Source: Brevibacillus centrosporus
GTDB lineage: Bacteria > Bacillota > Bacilli > Brevibacillales > Brevibacillaceae
Length of the DNA: 64,000 bases
NCBI RefSeq assembly: GCF_003710815.1
Contig: NZ_RHHP01000025.1
Location: forward strand, 62,001-126,000
Direction: 5' to 3'
Shown here piece by piece: positions 18,984 through 27,947 of the stretch (position 1 is the stretch's first letter; each line of letters opens with the position of its first letter). The notes below the pieces were generated by a model. It was not told where the DNA came from and ran no database searches. It saw only the letters and a program-made list of their open reading frames with translations. A program made the translations under genes and the position numbers.

Positions 18984-20531
18984 ATGAAAACATTACAGAA
19001 GGCTGGTACTGCCACTGCTTTGATTGCACTTCTGGTCGGCTGCAGCCCAAGTGGGCAAAGCGCGCAGCAGCCTGCTTCGTCTGCACAAGCGGGGAAATCG
19101 GAAAGAGAGCTCTCGTCCCAGCCGAAGAGCACCGCAAGTCAGGCTGCCGCGCCACGAGATTCCATGGCTTTGAAAAGACCGTTGCCATCGCCACCTGGCA
19201 CAGATGCCATGTACTTTAAAAATTACGGCACCAATCCGTTTATCTCCACCGATGAGGACAATCTTTCCACTTTTGCTGCAGATGTCGATACCGGCTCCTA
19301 CACCATTACCCGCAGTTATATTCAGGAAGGCTCGCTTCCACCTGCTGAGGCAGTCCGGGCAGAGGAGTTTATCAACTATTTTCCTGCCAGCTATCCCGCG
19401 CCAGCTGGTAAAACCTTTGGCATTCAAGTCGATGGCGGCCCCTCTCCCTTTGGGTCGGGCTATCAGCTCGTGCGAATCGGGATAAAAGGGAAAGAAATCG
19501 CCCCGGAGAATCGGAAACCGGCTCATCTCGTATTTGTCATCGATGTCTCTGGTTCCATGGATCGGGAAAATCGCCTGGAGCTGGTCAAAAAGAGCTTGCG
19601 AGTCTTGGTCGAGCAGCTCCAGCCCACGGATACGGTGGGCATTGTCGTGTACGGTTCAACAGGACGCGTCATCCTCGATCCTACCTCCGCTGAAAACAGA
19701 CGGACAATCCTGTCAGCCATCGACGAGCTTCAGCCCGAAGGCTCCACCAATGCCGAAGAAGGCTTGCAGCTAGGCTTCGAAATGGCAGAGCGCGCATTCG
19801 AGCGCGGTGCCATCCATCGGGTCATCCTCTGCTCGGACGGCGTAGCCAATGTCGGGGAGACTAGCGCACATGGCATCCTCCGCTCCATCGAGGATTACGC
19901 ACGCAAGGAGATCCACCTTAGCACATTTGGCTTTGGCATGGGCAATTACAATGACACGCTGATGGAACAGCTCGCGGACAAAGGAGAAGGCCAGTACGCC
20001 TACATCGATTCGTTTTCCGAAGCACGTCGTGTCTTTATGGAAGCTTTGACAGGGACCCTGCAAACCATCGCCCGAGATGTCAAAATTCAGGTCGAATTCG
20101 ACCCGAAGACCGTGGATCGTTACCGGCTGATCGGCTATGAAAATCGGGACGTCCGTGACGAAGACTTCCGCAGCGACCAGACAGATGCAGGCGAAGTCGG
20201 AGCTGGCCATACGGTAACGGCCCTCTACGAAGTGAAAGTGAAAAACGAATCAGCCGGCAAGCTCGGCGATGTACGAATACGCTATCACAATGCTGCGACC
20301 CAAAGAGTAGAGGAAACAAGCCAGCCGCTGCAAATTCAGGCGAAGCTGTCCGGCGAGCTGCAATTTCTGGCTGCAGTGGCCGAGTATGCAGAAATTCTCC
20401 ACGAAAGCTACTGGGCAAAGGACGAATCCTTGCGTGATGTAATCGAGCTGGCTGAAACAAATGCGTCTGGAGAGCAGCAGCTCGAGTTTGTGCGTATGGT
20501 CAAGGACTCTCTCGCCATACGGGGTCACTAA
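18984..20531 (+). CDS. von Willebrand factor A domain lipoprotein (YfbK-like)
   Basis: A 515-residue protein starting at ATG 18984, nine bases after AAAGGGGG. The signal ends LLVGC (lipid cysteine at 20), followed by a Ser/Gln/Ala-rich linker. Residues 65-165 match the YfbK N-terminal domain (NPFISTDEDNLSTFAADVDTGSYT). The vWA domain has an intact MIDAS: DVSGSMDRENR, a threonine in the ST-NAEEG segment and CSDGVANVG. A C-terminal domain (about 400-515) follows as in YfbK. It should be an outer-face protein that binds partners through a divalent metal; its role is unknown. The frame extends upstream to 18768 without a RBS. Confidence 0.9.
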   Translation: MKTLQKAGTATALIALLVGCSPSGQSAQQPASSAQAGKSERELSSQPKSTASQAAAPRDSMALKRPLPSPPGTDAMYFKNYGTNPFISTDEDNLSTFAADVDTGSYTITRSYIQEGSLPPAEAVRAEEFINYFPASYPAPAGKTFGIQVDGGPSPFGSGYQLVRIGIKGKEIAPENRKPAHLVFVIDVSGSMDRENRLELVKKSLRVLVEQLQPTDTVGIVVYGSTGRVILDPTSAENRRTILSAIDELQPEGSTNAEEGLQLGFEMAERAFERGAIHRVILCSDGVANVGETSAHGILRSIEDYARKEIHLSTFGFGMGNYNDTLMEQLADKGEGQYAYIDSFSEARRVFMEALTGTLQTIARDVKIQVEFDPKTVDRYRLIGYENRDVRDEDFRSDQTDAGEVGAGHTVTALYEVKVKNESAGKLGDVRIRYHNAATQRVEETSQPLQIQAKLSGELQFLAAVAEYAEILHESYWAKDESLRDVIELAETNASGEQQLEFVRMVKDSLAIRGH

Positions 20532-20536
20532 AATAA

Positions 20537-20577
20537 AAGGAACCTTCCAGCACTTCAGCAGGGAGGTTCCTTGTTTT
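20537..20577. terminator. Bidirectional terminator
   Basis: AAGGAACCT (20537-20545) pairs with AGGTTCCTT (20564-20572); TTGTTTTC follows. It separates the convergent vWA lipoprotein and efflux adaptor genes. Confidence 0.85.
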
Positions 20578-20596
20578 CTCCTAGAAACGTACCCAT

Positions 20597-21739
20597 TTAC
20601 AGGCTGACGACCCCGGTCATCCCGGAGCGCAGGGCACCTTCTTTGTTGTCGATCATGATTTTGACCGTAAACGTATCGGTACCCGGGTCTGCTTTGGGAC
20701 TGATCCGCTCTACACTGCCGCGATAGCTTTTGCCCAAGGCATCGACCGCCACGTCGACTTCCTTTCCTACTGCGAAGTTTCCGAGCTCTGCCTCTGTTAC
20801 ACCGATCACGACGTAGACCTTTTCTGTATTGACGACCGTCATCGCTTGCGTGCTCGGGCTGATCATCTCGCCTGCATGGATGTTTTTGGTGCTCACATAG
20901 CCTTTGATCGGGCTTTGGATCGTCGCGTTTTTTAGCTGGTACTCGGCGTTGTCGACCACTGCCTGCGCCTTTTCCACCCCGGCGGCAAATTGGGCGATCT
21001 GCTCAGAGGTTGCGCCGTTTTTCGCCTTGTCGTACATCGCCTTCATCTGCTCCACGTTTGCTTCCAGAGCCTGCAAGGTTGGCTGTGTCGCCCCCTGCTT
21101 CGCCATCGCCAGATCTTCCTGGCTGCGCAAAAACTGCGCATCGGCCGTAGAGTAGGCAGACTCCGCGTCTTCCCACGCTTGCTTGGCGACAGCGCCTTGC
21201 TGGTAAAGCTCGTAAATTCGCTCTTTTTTCGCTGCAGCCAGCTCCTTGCTCGTTTTCGCGGACTGAAAAGCAGCCTCTAGCTGGGTCAGCTCTTCCGGGC
21301 GTTTGCCGTTCTTTATATCCATGTACTTCTGCTGCGCCTGACGCCAGCCCGCTTCGGCGTAAAGCACCTCCTCCTTGCGCGTGCCCTTTTTCGCTTCCTC
21401 CCACTTCGATTTCGCCAAAGCCAGATCGGCCTTTGCCATCTGCAAGCTGGCCGCGAGCTCTTCCTGCTCCAGGCCAAACAGCGGAGTTCCTGCATCGAGC
21501 ACATCGCCCACATCGCGGAATACTTTCGCTACTCTTCCGGACGACTTGGCGTAGATCGTTACTTCCTCGATCCCCTCCACTTTGCCCGTATACGTATGAA
21601 CGGATTCCTTGGTTTGCACGGATGGCTGGCCAGCGCTCGCAGCGGCTGTCAGCGCAACCGGCTGCACCTGCCCACATCCTGTCAACACGACGAGCAAAGC
21701 AATCCCTGCTGCTGCACTTCCCCATGCTTTTCTCTTCAT
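20597..21739 (-). CDS. Efflux adaptor lipoprotein (RND/MacA-type membrane fusion protein)
   Basis: A 380-residue adaptor starting at ATG 21739. The signal ends VLTGC (lipid cysteine near 22). A biotinyl-lipoyl-like half (VEGIEEVTIYAKSSGRVAKVFRDVGDVLDAGTPLF) is followed by a long alpha-hairpin (about residues 95-245) rich in Ala, Lys, Glu and Gln. The returning lipoyl half (ATIQSPIKGYVSTKNIHAGEM) and a beta-barrel (VYVVIGVTEAELGNFAVGKEVDV) complete the fold. It is the last gene of the four-gene efflux operon, 25 bases after the MFS pump. An HlyD-type adaptor is already encoded upstream, so the operon has two. Confidence 0.9.
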   Translation of the reverse strand: MKRKAWGSAAAGIALLVVLTGCGQVQPVALTAAASAGQPSVQTKESVHTYTGKVEGIEEVTIYAKSSGRVAKVFRDVGDVLDAGTPLFGLEQEELAASLQMAKADLALAKSKWEEAKKGTRKEEVLYAEAGWRQAQQKYMDIKNGKRPEELTQLEAAFQSAKTSKELAAAKKERIYELYQQGAVAKQAWEDAESAYSTADAQFLRSQEDLAMAKQGATQPTLQALEANVEQMKAMYDKAKNGATSEQIAQFAAGVEKAQAVVDNAEYQLKNATIQSPIKGYVSTKNIHAGEMISPSTQAMTVVNTEKVYVVIGVTEAELGNFAVGKEVDVAVDALGKSYRGSVERISPKADPGTDTFTVKIMIDNKEGALRSGMTGVVSL

Positions 21740-21764
21740 CAGGTTACACCCTTCCTTCCTGTTA

Positions 21765-23327
21765 TTACTCCAGCATCGCTGACTGGGATGGTTGTTCCTT
21801 TGTACCCTGCAGCGCTTCCTTGTTTTCCCCTGCAACCAACATAACGAGAAAAGCCACAACTAAAATCCATGCTGCTACGAGCAAGCTGTCCTGCAATGCC
21901 TGTATGGCCGCATATTTTTTCACCAGCTGCCCCATGAGCTGCAGGGCGGATGCGGCGGCTTCCTGCAGGGAAAGCCCTTTTGCCACATACATTTGCTGCC
22001 ACTGCTCCAAAGCGGTCATCACCGGAGGCTGTGTCGCTGTCACCTGCTCGCTGGCGTGGACTGCATGCTCGACACTGCGATGAGTAAACAGACTGATGAG
22101 GCCCGCGATCCCGATCGAGGTCGCGATCTGACGGGAGATGTTCGTAATGACAGACGCTGCCGGAACACGCGCCGGGTCTCCAACTGCTAGGAGCGGAATC
22201 TGCATCGAGGTCATGAGGCACATCCCCAGCCCTACTCCGCGCAGGGCGAGCAGCCACTGGAGCGTGCTCACGTCCGTGTCCAGATCGATTCGGGAGATCA
22301 GAAAACCAGATCCCAGGCAAAAGATCAGACCCGTCACAATAAACGGCTTCAAGCCCACCCGAGCTGCCAGCATTCCGCTGATCGGCGTGACGATACCCGA
22401 AGCAAGCGCTTGAGGCAGCATGAGCAGCCCTGTATCCATCGCCGTCTTGCCGAGCATGTTTTCCGAGTAGATCGGCAGCAGGTAAATGACTCCGAAATTG
22501 CCGACCATGATCATGCTGTTCACCAAAAGTCCGAGCGTAAAATTGCGATTGGCGAGCAGACGGACGTCGACCAGCGGATGTTCTGTCGACAGCTCACGGA
22601 TGACGAACAAGGTGCCGCAGATCAAAGCCGTGAGCAGCAGAGACACGATGTAAAAGGAGTCCCAGCCCTCCTTTTCGCCTTTCGTAACGGCGAGCAAAAG
22701 ACTGACGAGTGCGGCTGCCGACCATACAAAGCCAGGCAGATCAAAGGGGTGATTCTTTTTCACTTCCCCTTCTCGCAAAAAGCGCCAGACTAACAGCATC
22801 GCGATGATCCCAAACGGAATATTGACTGTAAAAATGAACCGCCAATCCATATGCTGCACAAAGTAACCGCTCAACGTCGGACCTACAGCGGGAGCGACAA
22901 ACACCGAGATCCCGAAGACCCCCATCGCTGGCCCCAACTTCTCCCGTGGGACGACGAGCTGAATCATCGACTGGCCGATTGTCATCATCAGCCCGCCACC
23001 TGCTGCCTGAACGATCCTAGCAGCGATCATACTGCCATTGCTCCACGCCAAACCGCAAAGAAGCGAACCGACCGTGAACAACAAGAGACTGACCAAATAG
23101 CTTTTTTTGATCCCAAAGCGGACTCCTACGAAGCCTGCGAGTGGAATGACAGCAGCCATCGTCAGCGTGTAGCTGGTCACTACCCACTGAATGTCCTCGG
23201 TCGAAACCCCAAACACATGCATCATCTCGGGAATGGCGACGTTGACGATGCTCGTATCCAGGACAGCCATGAAGGTTCCCAGCACAATGGCCAGCACGCC
23301 AGGCCAAAAGTTTTCCTCTCGACTCAT
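21765..23327 (-). CDS. DHA2-family MFS drug exporter (EmrB/QacA type)
   Basis: A 520-residue permease with 14 predicted membrane helices. Signatures of DHA2 exporters are present: motif D1-like FMAVLDTSIVNVAIPEM, motif A-like GFVGVRFGIKKSYL, and motif C GISVFVAPAVGPTLSGYFVQH with WRFIFTVNIPFG directly after. It should export drugs or lipophilic compounds driven by the proton gradient. It lies 12 bases downstream of the HlyD adaptor and 25 bases upstream of the lipoprotein adaptor, so pump and adaptors are made together. Confidence 0.94.
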   Translation of the reverse strand: MSREENFWPGVLAIVLGTFMAVLDTSIVNVAIPEMMHVFGVSTEDIQWVVTSYTLTMAAVIPLAGFVGVRFGIKKSYLVSLLLFTVGSLLCGLAWSNGSMIAARIVQAAGGGLMMTIGQSMIQLVVPREKLGPAMGVFGISVFVAPAVGPTLSGYFVQHMDWRFIFTVNIPFGIIAMLLVWRFLREGEVKKNHPFDLPGFVWSAAALVSLLLAVTKGEKEGWDSFYIVSLLLTALICGTLFVIRELSTEHPLVDVRLLANRNFTLGLLVNSMIMVGNFGVIYLLPIYSENMLGKTAMDTGLLMLPQALASGIVTPISGMLAARVGLKPFIVTGLIFCLGSGFLISRIDLDTDVSTLQWLLALRGVGLGMCLMTSMQIPLLAVGDPARVPAASVITNISRQIATSIGIAGLISLFTHRSVEHAVHASEQVTATQPPVMTALEQWQQMYVAKGLSLQEAAASALQLMGQLVKKYAAIQALQDSLLVAAWILVVAFLVMLVAGENKEALQGTKEQPSQSAMLE

Positions 23328-23339
23328 TCCCTCACATCC

Positions 23340-23999
23340 TTATCTCACGTGAATCTTGACTTTTGCATTCAAGCCAGGCTGAAAATCATACGGTCCTTCC
23401 GTAAAGGCGATCTTGATCGGAATGCGCTGCGTCACCTTGGTGAAATTCCCCCCGGCATTGGTGGGCGGCAGCAAGGAAAACGTGGATTGCGTCGCTTCCC
23501 CGATTTTCGTGACCGTCCCCGTGAACGTACGTCCCGGGTACATATCCAGCTCGATTTCTACCTTTTGCCCGAGCGCAATGTAGCCGGCATCAGTCTCTTC
23601 CACATTCGCCTGCACGTACAGCTGGTGTTTATCGACGACCAGCGCAACAGTATTGCCTGCTCCGACCACTTCTCCTTCTTTGGCCGCTCGCTGCAAAATG
23701 ACCCCGGTGATCGGCGAACGGATAGCCGTGTTTTCCAGCTGCACGCTGCTCGTGGCATTCACCTGCTCCTGCTCCGCAATGATTTGGCCGCTTTGTACCT
23801 CGCTCCCCTCGTCGATCCGGACGCTTTTGAGCTTTCCAGCGACTTTGGGAGCTATTTTATAGATGTCGCCTGTTACCATCGCATCCTCTGTTTTCACGTA
23901 GAAATACCCTTGATAGCCGTAGTAGCCGACGACGATAGCGACCACCATGAGAACTGCCAGTAGGATGACCTTCTGTTTTTTGGGCTTTTTCTTTTCCAA
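23340..23999 (-). CDS. HlyD/EmrA-type efflux adaptor
   Basis: A 219-residue adaptor with a single N-terminal membrane helix (KVILLAVLMVVAIVVGYYGYQ) and EmrA-like features: FYVKTEDAMVTGDIYKIAPKVAGKLKSVRIDEGSEVQSGQ, AIRSPITGVILQRAAKEGEVV and LYVQANVEETDAGYIALGQKVEI. The alpha-hairpin between the lipoyl halves is very short, as in adaptors of Gram-positive bacteria that need no outer-membrane reach. It precedes the MFS exporter by 12 bases and is expected to partner with it. Confidence 0.92.
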   Translation of the reverse strand: MEKKKPKKQKVILLAVLMVVAIVVGYYGYQGYFYVKTEDAMVTGDIYKIAPKVAGKLKSVRIDEGSEVQSGQIIAEQEQVNATSSVQLENTAIRSPITGVILQRAAKEGEVVGAGNTVALVVDKHQLYVQANVEETDAGYIALGQKVEIELDMYPGRTFTGTVTKIGEATQSTFSLLPPTNAGGNFTKVTQRIPIKIAFTEGPYDFQPGLNAKVKIHVR

Positions 24000-24083
24000 T
24001 GAAGCTCCCTGCCTTTCTTTGCATACCGACTGGCGGTTTGTTGATTTCCGAAAAAGGAAGAGCTTTTTTCATCAGCTCTCTCG

Positions 24084-24653
24084 TTATCCTTGCCTATTCA
24101 AGAAAAAGCGTTTGACGATCGGGCGTACCAAAATCGTAGCTGCCAAGCCGATCATATTCCACACGTGCACCAGCGTGACGCCTGCCTCTCCCGAGATGAT
24201 TCTCATCGCATACAAAGCCGAGCAGATCAAGGATAAGGCGAAGGCAACCGCCCAGATAAGCGTCAGCCAAAAGTTGGAGAGGTAGAACAGGCGATGTGTT
24301 GTAAATGCTTCCGGTACTACTTTTTTGGCGTACTGGAGGGTAAAAGGCTTTTTGATCACGAGAGAAATGGCGGATGCCAGTGTTAAAATCCCGTACATGA
24401 ACAGCTGTGTGAAGTCGAACAGATGAAACGATGGAAGCAGCAGGGCAACCCAGATGCCAAAGAAAAAGTAATAGACTTTGATTCGGATGATCGTTGTGAC
24501 TTCCCCGAATTTCTTCTTTTGAAACAGGTAGATCAAAACGGAGAGCACAAAGCCGATCGTAAGCCCAAGCGCAGGCGGTTCTACTTGAAAGGCGACAAAA
24601 AAGGGAATCAGATCAACGAAAATCCAAAATAAGGTTTGAATCATGACGGACAC
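24084..24653 (-). CDS. Multi-pass membrane protein of unknown function, first gene of efflux operon
   Basis: About 189 residues with five or six hydrophobic helices and short basic loops; the C-terminus ends in RPIVKRFFLNRQG. I cannot assign a family with confidence; the layout recalls VC0807/septation-protein-like membrane proteins. GTG 24653 sits only 3 bases after GGAG and ATG 24644 sits 12 bases after it, so the start is uncertain. It is the promoter-proximal gene of the drug-efflux operon, 84 bases before the HlyD adaptor. Being under the operator-bearing promoter, it is probably induced with the pump. Confidence 0.75.
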   Translation of the reverse strand: MSVMIQTLFWIFVDLIPFFVAFQVEPPALGLTIGFVLSVLIYLFQKKKFGEVTTIIRIKVYYFFFGIWVALLLPSFHLFDFTQLFMYGILTLASAISLVIKKPFTLQYAKKVVPEAFTTHRLFYLSNFWLTLIWAVAFALSLICSALYAMRIISGEAGVTLVHVWNMIGLAATILVRPIVKRFFLNRQG

Positions 24654-24682
24654 TCACTCCTCGATTCGTTCTTTATGTTGTC

Positions 24683-24711
24683 ATTTTACAAACCGACCGA
24701 CGGTTTGTAAA
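24683..24711 (-). promoter_or_regulatory. SigA-type promoter with embedded TetR-like operator
   Basis: On the minus strand TTTACA (24711-24706) and TAAAAT (24688-24683) are exactly 17 bases apart. The spacer is covered by the inverted repeat TACAAACCG-N5-CGGTTTGTA (24687-24709), which overlaps both hexamers. Such ACCG/CGGT palindromes are typical of TetR-family operators; no tetR gene is adjacent. Confidence 0.82.
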
Positions 24712-24743
24712 GACTTATTTTTTCCATTCCTGTCCTTTTTCTT

Positions 24744-25358
24744 TCAACCGGCTTTTATGTTTTGCCGCCATTTTACAATGAGGTAGGTAGCCAGACCGAG
24801 CGCAGCGGCAATCAGCAAAAAGGTCAAGCCGTAGTGGCGAATGTAGACAACTACCTTGAACCACTCCCGCTCCAGCGTCCTTCCCAATAGCAAAAAGGTC
24901 AGACTCCAGATCAATGCACCAGCGTAAGAAAATCCGGCAAAGCGCCGAAAATCCATGGAAGCGATCCCTGCCAAATAAGCGGTAATGTGTCGGACACCCG
25001 GTAAGAAATAGCCAATCAGCAGCAAGTACGACCCGTAGCGGGCAAACAGCTTCTGCGTGGACTCGATTCGTTTCGGCGAAATGTGCAAATAAGGACCTAC
25101 CTTGATCAGCAGCGGCAGTCCCCATTTCAATCCAATAGCATAGCTGATGGAAATGCCTGCTGACGCACCTAAAAAAGCGCTTAGGAGCGTGTACGGCATC
25201 TGCAGAACCCCACGGGAAACGGCATACCCCGCGTAGGTCATCAACACCTCGTCCGGGATGGGCACCCCCAAGACACCTAGCGCCAAGGCAAAAAAGATCC
25301 CTACATATCCGTATTTCATCAAAAACAAATCCAAATGATGTTCCACAGCTACCTCCAT
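24744..25358 (-). CDS. DedA-family membrane protein
   Basis: A 204-residue DedA/SNARE-associated protein. Visible features: GVPIPDEVLMTYAGY near residue 32, the re-entrant GASAGISISYAIG, and the conserved F-x-R/PGVRHITAYLAGIASMDFRRF segment that contains the essential basic residue after the proline. DedA proteins flip or recycle lipid carriers and support membrane integrity (family knowledge). The gene is transcribed toward the efflux operon; no clear terminator separates them, so some read-through is possible. It diverges from the AEC transporter gene. Confidence 0.9.
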   Translation of the reverse strand: MEVAVEHHLDLFLMKYGYVGIFFALALGVLGVPIPDEVLMTYAGYAVSRGVLQMPYTLLSAFLGASAGISISYAIGLKWGLPLLIKVGPYLHISPKRIESTQKLFARYGSYLLLIGYFLPGVRHITAYLAGIASMDFRRFAGFSYAGALIWSLTFLLLGRTLEREWFKVVVYIRHYGLTFLLIAAALGLATYLIVKWRQNIKAG

Positions 25359-25511
25359 CTCCTTGTCCTTTTACATCCTATTCTTCCCACATTCGACATC
25401 ATGCTCGCTTTTTTCCCCCTTGCCGAGAAAAACAGCCTTCCCTTTCTATTACCCGAGGAGTACAATTCTTTCCAATCATCTGAATTCTATTTTGAAGAAA
25501 CGAGGAATACC

Positions 25512-26438
25512 ATGTCTGTCTTTCTCACTACCTCCGGCCAGATCATTGCCCCTATCGTCGTACTGATCGGGATCGGCGCCATCCTTCATCGCGCTTTTCG
25601 TTTGGATATGAATACTTTGTCCAAGCTCATTCTTTATTTTTTTGTCCCGGCGATCGCTTTCGTAAAAATCTATGAAGCGAAGCTGTCTTTTGCCCTGCTT
25701 TTGCAGGTGATTGGTTTTTTGCTGCTGCAGTTTGTCTTGCTGCTGATCCTCACAGAAGGTATCAGCAGGCTGTTTCGCTTTTCCAAAGGATTTTCCGCCA
25801 GCTTCTCGAACAGCGTGGTTCTCACCAACAACGGAAATATCGGAATCCCTGTAAACGATCTCGCTTTTCGCCACGATCCACTCGCTATGTCCATTCAGAT
25901 TGTTGTCGTCGTATTTGAGATTTTGGTGACCTTTACCTTTGGACTGCTTAAAGCAAGTGCTGCCACAAAGGGCTTGCTCGGCTCGATTCGTCACTTTTTT
26001 CGGCTTCCCGTTTTGTATGCGATCATTCTTGGCCTGCTGTGCAATCTTCTGCAGCTTTCTGTCCCTGACTTTTTGTGGGTACCAGCCAAGCAGGCAGCCA
26101 ATGGCATGCTCGCCATAGCACTGGTCAGCATCGGCGCGCAAATCGCTTCTGTAGCTCTGAAAAAGAATACGTGGCTGGTTGTGGCGAGCAGCTTCTTGCG
26201 TTTGATTGTCTCTCCCATCGTTGCGTATGGGGTAATTACGCTCCTCGGACTCGATGGCATTACGGCACAAGCTCTCTTCATTGCCAGCGCCATCCCCACT
26301 TCACGAAATAGTGCAGCCCTGGCACTGGAATACAACAACGAACCGGAATTCGCTGCCCAAGCCGTGCTTGTCTCCACGCTGCTGAGTACGATTACACTCA
26401 CCCTCTGCATCTCGCTCGCAGGCTCACTGTTTCCGTGA
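25512..26438 (+). CDS. AEC-family auxin-efflux-carrier-like transporter
   Basis: A 308-residue membrane protein with ten helices, starting at ATG 25512 after ACGAGGA. Family features include ALLHRAF-like first loop, FFVPAIAFVKIYEA, SNSVVLTNNGNIGIPVNDLAF (the conserved N-x-GN-x-GIP motif of the first half) and the second-half counterpart near IASAIPTSRNSAALALEYN. It should move small organic acids or similar solutes. The frame is open to 25335 but that part overlaps the divergent dedA start and has no RBS. A hairpin leading into the DUF1254 gene follows directly. Confidence 0.88.
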   Translation: MSVFLTTSGQIIAPIVVLIGIGAILHRAFRLDMNTLSKLILYFFVPAIAFVKIYEAKLSFALLLQVIGFLLLQFVLLLILTEGISRLFRFSKGFSASFSNSVVLTNNGNIGIPVNDLAFRHDPLAMSIQIVVVVFEILVTFTFGLLKASAATKGLLGSIRHFFRLPVLYAIILGLLCNLLQLSVPDFLWVPAKQAANGMLAIALVSIGAQIASVALKKNTWLVVASSFLRLIVSPIVAYGVITLLGLDGITAQALFIASAIPTSRNSAALALEYNNEPEFAAQAVLVSTLLSTITLTLCISLAGSLFP

Positions 26439-26465
26439 CACTCTCCTAGCCGCCGCTATGTGCAT

Positions 26466-26534
26466 AAAAGCCCCTCCTCCGCGAAGAATACGGTTGGACC
26501 ATCATTTTCCGTCTTTCGAGGGGGGACTGCTTTT
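26466..26534 (+). promoter_or_regulatory. Terminator-like hairpin whose 3' arm contains the SD of the next gene
   Basis: AAAAGC-CCCTCCTCC-GCGAAG on the left pairs with TTTCG-AGGGGGG-GCTTTT on the right, imperfectly, with a T-run at 26531-26536. The GAGGGGG ribosome binding site of the DUF1254 gene (ATG 26537) is in the right arm. It may both end AEC transcription and limit translation of the next gene. Confidence 0.55.
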
Positions 26535-26536
26535 TT

Positions 26537-27780
26537 ATGAAGAGATACATCCGCTACAGCCTGCTGACTTTCTGCCTCTTGTCGCTCATTGCGTTCACAA
26601 TCCAGCCTGCTCCCCGCGTGCTCGCAGCCTGGGACTCGAAAAAACCGGATAGCCGAACCCAGCAGCTCGTGCAATCACGGGAAAATTTCGCGTATGCGCT
26701 AGGGCTCCAAGCCTACATCTACGGCTATCCCCTCGTCCTCGTTGCCAAAACGATGGGAGAGATGACAAACCAGCCGGCCCCGCTCAGCCAGTTCGTCTAC
26801 ATGGATGCCGTAGCGACGCCCAGCTTTCGGACCATCGTTACGCCAAACTCGGATACGCTTTATCTGAACGCTTGGCTGGATTTGTCCCGCACCCCTGTCC
26901 TCCTCCAGGTACCCGATAATCCGCAAAACCGCTACTATACGGTACAAATGCTGGATGCCTATACAAATACCTTTCACAATGAATCCAATCGCGCTACGAA
27001 GCAGCAGGCCAGGCAAAGTGTCATCGTCGGCCCCGATTGGAGAGGACCACTGCCTGCAGGCATCCATAAAATCTACGCGCCGACCAATACCGTCTGGCTC
27101 TTGGGGCGCGTGGGATTCGCAAAAATCCACCCCCTGCCTGTGACTTTGTTCTGCTGAATCAGTTTGCTCTGGCAGGAATCGATGTACAAAATGGGTTTGA
27201 TCCCGCTCAGATCGATCCGGCGAGCCGGGCAGGTCTGCTGCGCGCTTTGCAGGACGGTCCATCTGTCGTGGAAAACGGTTTTCTTCCTTACACGACTGTC
27301 CGAAACGGCTGGGGCTCTTTTTTCCCTATCGGCACATACGGTGATCAATTTCTCGCACGCGCCTTCATTGCCTACTCCGGTATCGGTGCCAACGTTCCAG
27401 AAGAGGAAGCCTACTTTCGTGCCTATACGGACGGACAAAACCGGCTTCTTGCGGGCGAGAAATCGTATACGCTGCATTTTGACCGTGACCAGCTCCCCAA
27501 GACGACAGCCCTTTGGTCAATCAACGTCTACGACAACGAGCTGTTTCTAGCAAAAACAGAAGCTGGCCGCGCCTCGGTACGCAGCAACAACGGCACCTTG
27601 AAGCTAGGTCCGGACGGCTCTCTCGACATCGTGCTGCAAAAGTCACCTCCCCGGGATCCACATGCGAACTGGCTGCCTACTCCGGCAGGAAATTTCAATC
27701 TTGTTCTACGCGTCTTTGCACCTATCTCCGGCTCATTGGGTCCACGACATGCTTGGCCGCCTGTGCGTGAAAGCCGTTAG
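26537..27780 (+). pseudogene. DUF1254/DUF1214-domain protein with a frameshift
   Basis: The first 190 codons give a signal peptide and a typical DUF1254 domain: ALGLQAYIYGYPLVL, IVTPNSDTLYLNAWLDLS, RYYTVQMLDAYTNTF and WLLGRV. The frame then enters a stop near 27155. From about 27140 a second frame continues with FVLLNQFALAGI and the C-terminal DUF1214 part: NGWGSFFPIGTYG, RAFIAYSGIGAN, YTLHFDRDQLP, ALWSINVYDN and WLPTPAGNFNLVLRVF, ending at 27780. A single indel around 27110-27145 explains it. The family is found in the envelope of many bacteria; no reaction is established. The short region at the break is poorly conserved, so a few codons may also be lost. Confidence 0.85.
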
Positions 27781-27809
27781 TCACCATTTTTAAAAAGCTA
27801 TGCACGAGT

Positions 27810-27857
27810 AAGCTGTCTGTCCCTGCTATTGCAAGCGGCGGACACGGCTTTTTTCGT
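27810..27857 (+). terminator. Imperfect terminator after DUF1254 pseudogene
   Basis: AAGCTGT-CTGTCC pairs with GGACA-CGGCTT with a small bulge, then TTTTTTCG. Confidence 0.6.
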
Positions 27858-27867
27858 TGCGCAAAAA

Positions 27868-27905
27868 GAAGCCTCGGTCCCGAAACAAGTTCGAGCCGAG
27901 GCTTC
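27868..27905 (-). terminator. Terminator of opuA operon
   Basis: GAAGCCTCGG (27868-27877) and CCGAGGCTTC (27896-27905) form ten perfect pairs; on the minus strand the stem is followed by TTTTT. Confidence 0.9.
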
Positions 27906-27947
27906 ATTACTAGAGGTTGGAGAAATAGTCATACTGACTTTACTGGC

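Noticed and set aside
22851..23963. 370-codon plus-strand frame
   Set aside because: Antisense to the MFS exporter and HlyD adaptor; low-complexity His/Arg/Asp-rich sequence without motifs.
25476..26270. 264-codon minus-strand frame
   Set aside because: Antisense to the AEC transporter; the polar translation is the typical complement of a membrane protein.
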